A program made the position numbers and the translations under genes. A stretch of DNA of 32,072 nucleotides from a virus: positions 1-32,072 of the IMG/VR virus record IMGVR_UViG_3300021964_000284. One strand, 5' to 3'. Position 1 is the first letter of the stretch; each line of letters begins with the position of its first letter. The notes under the pieces were generated by a model. That model was given only the letters and a program-made list of their open reading frames with translations. It was not told the origin of the DNA and did not search any database. This document shows, one piece after another, positions 22,758 to 29,586 of this stretch.

Positions 22758-24852
22758 CTACATTAACCCAGGTGCTTGCTCTCTTCTCAACCACTCGTCT
22801 GTATCTATCACTAATTGAAACGCTACCACCGTTTGAGTTTGCAGGCCTACTGTAATTTCTTTCTTCCCAAAATGCTACTCTAGTTCCGATTGGATACGAA
22901 CTATAAGTTGCTTGAACATTTGCAAGTGTGGTTGCTCCTGCCCATAAATTATTATTAACTCCTGCTGCAACTGTGTCATCAACATATTTTTTTGTAGCAG
23001 CATGTAAGTTTGTAGTAGGATTGGCATGCAACGTTAAGAATCCTGTCATCGTATCGCCAACTTTTAAAACATTGTTTGTTGCTTGTGTTGCAGTAGTTGC
23101 ATTACCATTTAGACTCGCAGTTATCGTTCCTGCTGCAAAATTGCCGCTTGAATCTCTTGCTACAACCTTGCTTGCTGTGTTTGAAGTAGTTGCATCAACT
23201 GCAAATGTTTTTGCTGCAAGACCGTCATATGCACTTCCTGTTATATAATCCCCAGGGGTTAAATCTGATAGTGATGGTGCTGCCCAATACGGTGTTCCGC
23301 CTGCACCTGATGTGTGTAATACAAGTCCTGCGGATCCCGCAGGAAGCAACGAAGTTGCGCCAGACGCAGTCTGGTAAGGAAAAGATCCTGTTGCTCCGCC
23401 TGCAATGTTTGTAGTAGTTGTTGCCAGTGTTGCTGTATCAGCATTGCCTTGTAGGTCACCTATGAATGAATTACCATAAACATTATCCCATGTTAAATTT
23501 GATTTACCTAAATCAACTGTTCCAGTTGTTCCTGGTACTAATCCGCCATTGGAACCTGTTCCTGCTAACACTGAAACATCCGGTGAAATAACTACTGCGG
23601 AAGCAATTTTTGATCCGTCATTGGCTTCTAATGATAATGATCTATTTCCCTGTACTTCTGATTGTGCACCTGTTGCTGAAATTGTTAAATTACTATTAAC
23701 TGTTATTGCACCGGTGACTGATAAATCTACAAGCGTTCCTAGTGTAGTCAATGAAGAAAATAATACACTGTTTGCTATACTATTTCCTGTCAACGTACCT
23801 GCTGCTGCCGGAACTGTAATATCTTGACCACCGTTAAATGGTACTCCGTTTATGTTTCTTGAAGTTTCAAATTCAGTTGCTGTTAATGCATTACCAGAAA
23901 GCGTTGCTCCAACAAAACGTGCTGCTGTTACTGTTCCACTAAAATTACCTGTTGTTCCTGAAATATTACCTGTTACATCTCCTGCTAAATCAGCAGTAAT
24001 CAGTCCTGCTGCAAAGCCTCCTGATGCATTTCTTGCAACAACTTTACCTAGTGTATTAGCAGATGTTGCATCTACACTCCATGTGATGCCTTCTGAAGAG
24101 CCATCAAAATCTGAACCTACAATGTAATCTCCGGAAATATGTCTATGTGTGGTGCTTGATTTGATAGTAATATCTGCTGTTCCATCAAACAATACACTGT
24201 TTATATTTCTTCTTGTTTCTAATTTTGTTGCAGTATCTGCATTTCCATGCAGTGTACCTTTAACGTATGTTGTACTACTAAGTGTTAGACCTGCATCAAG
24301 GGTAGTAAACCCTGTACGAGGATTTGCTTCTGTATTAATTGTAAACGGCGATGCTGTTATCATACCAACCACTACATCATTAACTGTTAATTCTATCACA
24401 GGATATGTTAGCCCCGTATCAGATATTAATGTTGTACTTTTTGCTCTAGTTACACCGTAACCTTCAGAAGTTTCAGGACCTATAAATACCCATTGAGATC
24501 CATCCCAAGTATATAATGTGCCGGCAGTTGATTTAAACCAAAACGATCCGCTTGCTGGTTCTGTTGGTGCAGTTGCGCTTATTTCTGCTGCGCCTGCTAC
24601 TATCCATTTATCACCATCATACAATTTCATTGCATTTATGGTATTGTCAAACCATAGTTGTCCTGCTATTGGACGAGATGGTGCAGTGTCGTGGGCAAAG
24701 TTTTCTAATAAGAACAGGTAATTCTCATTCTGCGCTTCTCCGTATCCTATATAATTCCTACCAACTAATGTTATGCTGGTTGAATTATCAACGGTAGCGT
24801 CTTGCAGCGTTGTTAGTGCTGTTCCATCGCTTTTATTAATTACATATGCCAT
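22753..24852 (-). CDS. Tail fibre paralogue with internal repeats
   Basis: A 699-residue fibre-type protein. The N-terminal module (1-135) matches its three paralogues: LLENFAHDTAPSRP, AGQLWFDN, SGSFWFKSTAGTLYTWDG, WVFIGPETSEGYG. The shaft contains two clear internal repeats: ETRRNINSVLFDGTADITI (212-230) versus ETSRNINGVPFNGGQDITV (329-347), and GDYIVGSDFDG...KVVARNASGGFAAG (241-283) versus GDYITGSAYDG...KVVARDSSGNFAAG (534-575). AATKKYVDDTV at 618-628 is a neck shared with the 629-residue fibre. The tip (629-699) is basic and aromatic, ending in RYRRVVEKRASTWVNVG. ATG with AGGAG at 7-base spacing. Long-tail-fibre or receptor-binding component by family resemblance and context. Confidence 0.75.
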   Translation of the reverse strand: MAYVINKSDGTALTTLQDATVDNSTSITLVGRNYIGYGEAQNENYLFLLENFAHDTAPSRPIAGQLWFDNTINAMKLYDGDKWIVAGAAEISATAPTEPASGSFWFKSTAGTLYTWDGSQWVFIGPETSEGYGVTRAKSTTLISDTGLTYPVIELTVNDVVVGMITASPFTINTEANPRTGFTTLDAGLTLSSTTYVKGTLHGNADTATKLETRRNINSVLFDGTADITIKSSTTHRHISGDYIVGSDFDGSSEGITWSVDATSANTLGKVVARNASGGFAAGLITADLAGDVTGNISGTTGNFSGTVTAARFVGATLSGNALTATEFETSRNINGVPFNGGQDITVPAAAGTLTGNSIANSVLFSSLTTLGTLVDLSVTGAITVNSNLTISATGAQSEVQGNRSLSLEANDGSKIASAVVISPDVSVLAGTGSNGGLVPGTTGTVDLGKSNLTWDNVYGNSFIGDLQGNADTATLATTTTNIAGGATGSFPYQTASGATSLLPAGSAGLVLHTSGAGGTPYWAAPSLSDLTPGDYITGSAYDGLAAKTFAVDATTSNTASKVVARDSSGNFAAGTITASLNGNATTATQATNNVLKVGDTMTGFLTLHANPTTNLHAATKKYVDDTVAAGVNNNLWAGATTLANVQATYSSYPIGTRVAFWEERNYSRPANSNGGSVSISDRYRRVVEKRASTWVNVG

Positions 24853-24869
24853 TCTACGCTCCTAGTTCC

Positions 24870-26759
24870 CTATGGTAAAGTTACTTCTGATATAAACGTC
24901 CATGCACCTGCTGCTAGTTGGAATGTTTTTATCACTCGTGTTGTTGTAATGATCGGTGCAGGCACCGATGCTGTTGCAATTGCCACGTCAGTAACCGCAA
25001 ATGCTGTTCCTGTTGGGGTGTTAAATTCTGCTGTTGATTCAGTAATCAGCGGGTTAATACTAAGACTGGTAGTTGAGTTTGAAACTACTGTACATAATAT
25101 CCTTGCAGTTACACCGTTTCTATATTCTGCTGGTGGAGCCAAGTTAGTTAAAATTGTGTTCGCAATGTATGTGTTTGGTTTACCATCAGTTAGATCCATT
25201 GAAAATGCTAAACTTCTTGTTTCTACGGTCTCGTCCACATATTCCTTGGTTGCTGCATCCTGCGCATTCGTTGGATCAGCCATACCAGTAATCTTAGGAC
25301 TACCAATTAACACAACGTTACCCGTGCTATCAGGTGCCAACTCAAGATCGTCACCACTTGCCACGGTTGAAATTCTATTGTTTTCTATCCTTGTTTGTGT
25401 GACTGGCGGAATGCCTGGTCCAACGTTAACCACATTCTGTGTACCAAAGGCAGTAACATTTGGAATTGCTGTTCCGTAAAATGTATTTGAATCAACTATC
25501 GTAGATCCATCAATTCTAAAATCTTTTCCGCTTCTTAAGTTTATATGATCCGAACTATTCCATGCTCTTGATTTTAAGTCAGGAAGTCTGCCTGCTGCGG
25601 CAGTATCGTTCTCTGCCCATACAAATACGTGATCATAAACTGCATCAGCAGATAACCCTTGTGTTCCTCTAAGTATAAGTCCGCCGCCGGATGCAATAGT
25701 ATCGCTATTAACTAGGTCACTACCTGTTTCAGCAAGAACAATGTTTTTATTTTCTACTGTAAGATTTTCTGTAGCAATACTAATTAAACTACCATCATCA
25801 ATTGTAAGTGTTCCCCTAATAATAGTATCACCGTTTACTGTTAGGGCGCCGCCCATTTCAACTGAACTATCTGCTAATGAAGGATACATTTTTATGCTTC
25901 GTGCGCCACCATCGATGATCATAGCATTTTCAACGGCTGTTCCTTTTCTTACCTGGAATACTAATGTTTTATCCGAAGCGGAGTTCAATAAAGAAACATT
26001 ACCTGTTGCATCAACATAAAGGTTACCTTGGTCACCTGCTCCAAGTACTAACCCTAAGTTAGTGTTAATTCTTACCTGCCCTGAGAAAGAGTTTGAAGTA
26101 TCTCTTCGTGCATATGTAGTTGATGCTACATTACCTAAATTTTCTGCATTTGTTGCAGTAACATCAAATTTTAAATCTGCAAGTGTACCTTGATTAAATC
26201 CTGGAATAATAGATCCACTAAACCCTGGAATACTATTCTTTGGAGTAAACGAATCTTTAGAAAATATTCCTAACAATGATCCATTATTATAAAGAGTTGT
26301 AATAACACGAGTCTGGTTAAGTGTATCTAAAATATTCGAAACAATAAATCCGCTAGTTCCTTGTGATGTAGAATATGAAGGGCCTAATAATATTGTATCG
26401 TTACCATCGAAGAAATACAACTGCTTATCCGTGTCATTAAACCAAAGGTCACCAACACCTAATGTTGACGGTTGTGTATTTGAAATTGTTGCAGAACTAA
26501 CTGGAACAAATGCTGTTCCACTATAAACTTTTAATTTATTTTCTGTCGAGTCAAACCAAATTTGTCCTTTAACAGGACTTGTTGGACTTGTAGTACTAGC
26601 AAAATTTTCCAACATTTTAATAAAATTTTCATTAAGTGCTTCGCCAAATCCGCTATAATTTTTTCCAATGAGCGTAATATCAGTTGACAGCACATCAACT
26701 TGACCGTCTGCTACTGTTGCTACAATAGTTCCATCTGTCTTATTAATTTGATATGCCAT
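24870..26759 (-). CDS. Tail fibre paralogue
   Basis: A 629-residue fibre-type protein. N-terminal module (1-136): DITLIGKNYSGFGEALNENF, MLENFASTTSP, GQIWFDSTENKLKVYSG, GDLWFNDTDKQLYFFDG, LLGPSYSTSQGTSG. The middle has beta-strand repeats and SVEMGGALTVNGDTIIRGTLTIDDG, a segment reminiscent of fibre shafts. AATKEYVDETV at 502-512 is the neck shared with the 699-residue paralogue. The C-terminal tip (513-629) is unrelated to the other tips and ends in WTFISEVTLP. ATG with AGGAG upstream; the preceding fibre gene stops one base before this ATG. Probable structural component of the distal tail; the receptor is unknown. Confidence 0.75.
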   Translation of the reverse strand: MAYQINKTDGTIVATVADGQVDVLSTDITLIGKNYSGFGEALNENFIKMLENFASTTSPTSPVKGQIWFDSTENKLKVYSGTAFVPVSSATISNTQPSTLGVGDLWFNDTDKQLYFFDGNDTILLGPSYSTSQGTSGFIVSNILDTLNQTRVITTLYNNGSLLGIFSKDSFTPKNSIPGFSGSIIPGFNQGTLADLKFDVTATNAENLGNVASTTYARRDTSNSFSGQVRINTNLGLVLGAGDQGNLYVDATGNVSLLNSASDKTLVFQVRKGTAVENAMIIDGGARSIKMYPSLADSSVEMGGALTVNGDTIIRGTLTIDDGSLISIATENLTVENKNIVLAETGSDLVNSDTIASGGGLILRGTQGLSADAVYDHVFVWAENDTAAAGRLPDLKSRAWNSSDHINLRSGKDFRIDGSTIVDSNTFYGTAIPNVTAFGTQNVVNVGPGIPPVTQTRIENNRISTVASGDDLELAPDSTGNVVLIGSPKITGMADPTNAQDAATKEYVDETVETRSLAFSMDLTDGKPNTYIANTILTNLAPPAEYRNGVTARILCTVVSNSTTSLSINPLITESTAEFNTPTGTAFAVTDVAIATASVPAPIITTTRVIKTFQLAAGAWTFISEVTLP

Positions 26760-26760
26760 T

Positions 26761-28902
26761 TTACGGTGCTCCTATGGTTGTAAACGCTGGTGGTCCAGAT
26801 CTAATTATATAGTTGAGTGTCTGGAATGGGTTCATAATACCTACAGGATCGGCCAGTGTTGCTCCGGAAGGAATTTTAACTCCGCCTGTGTCTGGAAGGT
26901 ATTGTGCTTCACCTGGGTTATTCGGACCATTTTTAGTTTCAGCACCGCTTGGTCTTACAGTATCTAATCTTACTCCAAAGAATTGTGATCCTGTTTGGTT
27001 TTTCATATTATGTGAGTGCTCTGGTAAATTTGTTAATGTCAATTCTACTGAACTTGCGCCGCTTGCCGCTGCTAGAGTTTCTGCTTCAGTACCTTCAACT
27101 CTTGCTGGGCTAGGTGTGCCGCCTCCATTATCTACAAATCCTGTATCTGAAGGAACTTGGATATTGTTATCCATGTTATGTTTACCCAAAGGAAATCTAC
27201 CACGTAAGTCTGGTAATCTAAATGTACCTATACCATTAAGTGCATCTGATCCATTATATGTTGTACCGATAATTCCGTATAAATCATTGTATTTTTTAAT
27301 TTCAACTTCGCCGCCGTCACACAACAAATATCCATATGGTGCATTAGGTCCTGCATACGGCATAATTGTTCCTATCGGAACTCCAAGATCTCCAATGAAT
27401 GTGTCTCTTGTTTGTCTTAACAGACCTGAACTGCCACCTGTTTCTAAAGATGCCCTGTATACTAAAATTTGATCTGGTTTTGTTGAACGATTTGGTGTTG
27501 GGTTAGGCTTAGTCTTAATAATATTCGCTGTTAATTGTGTATTAAATATTTTAGGATCACCAATACCGTCAAATGTAAACCCAGATGCTACAACATCTCC
27601 TGTCATTGAGAAGTTAGTAGGAAGTTTTAAGTTAGTTGCTGTATTAGCATTACCTGTAATGTTACCTTGAATTGTTCCTTCGATAGTATCTGCTGTAATT
27701 TTCTTAGCAATAATATTTTTCCATCTTAATGAACCGCTACCTAAATCATATGTATCATTAGCATTTGGAACAACATTAGATAATTTCGTTAAACCAGCAA
27801 CATCCAAAGTAGTTCCAATTTTTAAGTTTTTACTAATTGCTGCGCCGCCGGAAGTTCTAATACTTCCTGTGTTTAAGTTAATAGAATCATTTGTATTTTC
27901 AACTATTACTGCTCCTGTTAAACTAACATTTCCGTCAACGTCTAATGCATTGTCAGGCGATGCTACATTAATACCAACCTTGTTATCTAAAATTCGTAGA
28001 ATGGTGCTTGGAACACCGTTTCTGTTAACCTGTAAATCTAATGAACTACCTGCTGCCGAGTTATAAATTTTCGCAGCAGTGGACGAAGTTGTTAATTGAA
28101 AGTTTCCATCAATACCTATAACCAGTCCTTGATTATTTCTAACATTAAAACTTTTTTCTGTTGTGTTTGTAGTATCACTTCTTAAAAATTTTCCTGCACT
28201 TACTTCAGTACCCGAAACGTTTAATGCGTCTGCATTTTTTGCTGTTCCAATTAGTTTAGGTAAAAAGCCTCCTTGGAAAATACCTGCAAATGCTGTTTCT
28301 TCATCTGAGTTTGCTGGTGTTGCAACATTTATTCCTGAAAAAATTCTATCAAAACCTGCAATTTGAATTTTAGGAGTAAAAGTATCCTTGGAAACAATTG
28401 CTACTGCTTTGTCAGCAATATAAAGTATCAAGACATTTTTATCAATGTTGTCTTGGTCAACGATTTTTTCAATTGCTGGTCCATATCGTAAACCATCAAT
28501 TGCACTTTCACTCGGACCAACTAGCAGCCAACGTGTACCTGTATAGATTCTTAACTGCTGATTTGTTGTATCAACCCAAAGCTCGCCGATTTTAGACGTC
28601 TCTACTGATGGCTCAGTTGGGCTCTTCTGAATGTTTGATGCTGCTTTCCAGTTTGTGTTATCATACAATTGTAACACACCGTTAGTTGTATCATACCAAA
28701 GTTGTCCTTCAATAGGATTAACTGGTTGACTAGCACTTGCAAAGTTTTCTAACAGTTTTAAAAAGTTCTCTGCGATAATTTGTCCGTACCCTGTAACGTT
28801 ACGTCCTGGAAATGTTATGCTTGTGTCTTGACTTGAAGTATTATCGAATACCGTTATTGGACTTTTATTTTCGTTATCTGTAAAATTTACAATATATGGC
28901 AT
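26761..28902 (-). CDS. Tail fibre paralogue with phage tail collar domain
   Basis: A 713-residue fibre protein. The shared N-terminal module spans 1-136 (LLENFASASQPVNP, EGQLWYDTTNGVLQLYD, GELWVDTTNQQLRIYTG, LLVGPSESAIDG). The shaft follows (LDVDGNVSLTGAVIVEN, GTIQGNITGNANTATNLKLP). A phage tail collar domain lies at about 509-573: GTIMPYAGPNAPYGYLLCDGG, then TFRLPDLRGRFPLG. The C-terminal part has LPEHSHNM (about 626) and a distal NPFQTLNYIIRSG, as in T4 gp12-type short tail fibres. ATG at 28902 with GAGGT upstream, 3 bp after the preceding gene. It is the member most comparable to a known T4 protein; a receptor-contacting fibre is likely. Confidence 0.8.
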   Translation of the reverse strand: MPYIVNFTDNENKSPITVFDNTSSQDTSITFPGRNVTGYGQIIAENFLKLLENFASASQPVNPIEGQLWYDTTNGVLQLYDNTNWKAASNIQKSPTEPSVETSKIGELWVDTTNQQLRIYTGTRWLLVGPSESAIDGLRYGPAIEKIVDQDNIDKNVLILYIADKAVAIVSKDTFTPKIQIAGFDRIFSGINVATPANSDEETAFAGIFQGGFLPKLIGTAKNADALNVSGTEVSAGKFLRSDTTNTTEKSFNVRNNQGLVIGIDGNFQLTTSSTAAKIYNSAAGSSLDLQVNRNGVPSTILRILDNKVGINVASPDNALDVDGNVSLTGAVIVENTNDSINLNTGSIRTSGGAAISKNLKIGTTLDVAGLTKLSNVVPNANDTYDLGSGSLRWKNIIAKKITADTIEGTIQGNITGNANTATNLKLPTNFSMTGDVVASGFTFDGIGDPKIFNTQLTANIIKTKPNPTPNRSTKPDQILVYRASLETGGSSGLLRQTRDTFIGDLGVPIGTIMPYAGPNAPYGYLLCDGGEVEIKKYNDLYGIIGTTYNGSDALNGIGTFRLPDLRGRFPLGKHNMDNNIQVPSDTGFVDNGGGTPSPARVEGTEAETLAAASGASSVELTLTNLPEHSHNMKNQTGSQFFGVRLDTVRPSGAETKNGPNNPGEAQYLPDTGGVKIPSGATLADPVGIMNPFQTLNYIIRSGPPAFTTIGAP

Positions 28903-28905
28903 CTA

Positions 28906-29574
28906 TTATACCTCACTAAATCCAGTTAGACTTTGAACTCTAACTGTATAGTCAATTTGTAGTAATCTGTTTAATGATTTTTGAACAGGATGAAACACAA
29001 CATGTGTTAAAAGTTTTCCAGATCCGCTTGGATCATAACTTTTTAAACCAAGTTCGTCAAAAACAAAATTTCCGTCTAAGTTAACACTGTTATCAAATGC
29101 TTCTTGTTCGTCCGGTTCACCATAATCAAGCAAACACGAAATAATAATATCACTATAAGTAGATCCACTAATATGTCTTATTTCCATTTTATTTCGAGTC
29201 GGATCAGTATTAGTTGTTGCATTTTGATCAACAACTTTTGTATATGTTTGATTATATAAACTTGAATTCACACCTACTGTATTAGGCGTAAGATATGTAA
29301 TTAATCCTGTAGGATCAACTGTTGTACCGCCCGATCCAAATGCCATTTCGTAAACAGTTCCTAGCCCTTGGTTAGAAAGGCTGTTAACCATAGCAACACT
29401 CATATTTTCATAGTGTATAGCGTTACGTTTATCCTGAAAAACTTCACCTGTTTCAGGGTCAAAAATCTTAATGTGTCCTTCAAAATGGAACCCTCCGGTC
29501 TCATTTACGACAGGTTTAGCAGTTTGTTTGTTTTGCATGTTTTCCTTTGGCATATCGTTCTCTTCTGGTTTCAT
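28906..29574 (-). CDS. Virion structural-type protein
   Basis: A protein of 222 residues from the ATG at 29574, located between the large repeat protein and the fibre cluster. The opening is charged and probably disordered (MKPEENDMPKENMQNKQT), followed by FHFEGHIKIFDPETGEVFQDKRNAIHYENM (beta hairpin-like) and YEMAFGSGGTTVDP. The C-terminal half is beta-rich (DNSVNLDGNFVFDELGLKS, LLQIDYTVRVQSLTG). The start is uncertain: ATG at 29637 overlaps the upstream gene by 56 bp; ATG 29574 lies 4 bases from a late octamer; ATG 29553 and ATG 29538 (AAGGAAAAC upstream) have better ribosome sites and fit transcription from that octamer. No known domain. Baseplate or fibre attachment is inferred from position. 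Confidence 0.65.
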   Translation of the reverse strand: MKPEENDMPKENMQNKQTAKPVVNETGGFHFEGHIKIFDPETGEVFQDKRNAIHYENMSVAMVNSLSNQGLGTVYEMAFGSGGTTVDPTGLITYLTPNTVGVNSSLYNQTYTKVVDQNATTNTDPTRNKMEIRHISGSTYSDIIISCLLDYGEPDEQEAFDNSVNLDGNFVFDELGLKSYDPSGSGKLLTHVVFHPVQKSLNRLLQIDYTVRVQSLTGFSEV

Positions 29575-29578
29575 AGTG

Positions 29579-29586
29579 TATTTATT
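29579..29586 (-). promoter_or_regulatory. Putative T4-type late promoter octamer overlapping a stop codon
   Basis: AATAAATA on the minus strand, where TAA is the stop codon of the large structural gene ending at 29582. It would drive the structural gene starting at 29574, 29553 or 29538. Two later in-frame ATGs with ribosome sites make it more believable than its position 4 bases before ATG 29574 suggests. Confidence 0.45.

Noticed and set aside
24481-24488. TATAAATA on the plus strand
   Set aside because: It lies inside the minus-strand fibre gene in the codons for the shared FIGP motif and faces no plus-strand gene, so a coding coincidence is the simplest explanation.
24949-25479. 176-residue plus-strand open frame opposite the 629-residue fibre gene
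   Set aside because: Its valine/alanine/threonine-rich composition mirrors the Thr/Asn/Ala codons on the real strand; no supporting start signal.
26813-27472. 219-residue plus-strand open frame opposite the collar-domain fibre gene
   Set aside because: It is antisense to a well-supported fibre gene and shows proline/serine/leucine-rich content typical of reverse-frame shadows, with no ribosome site or motif.
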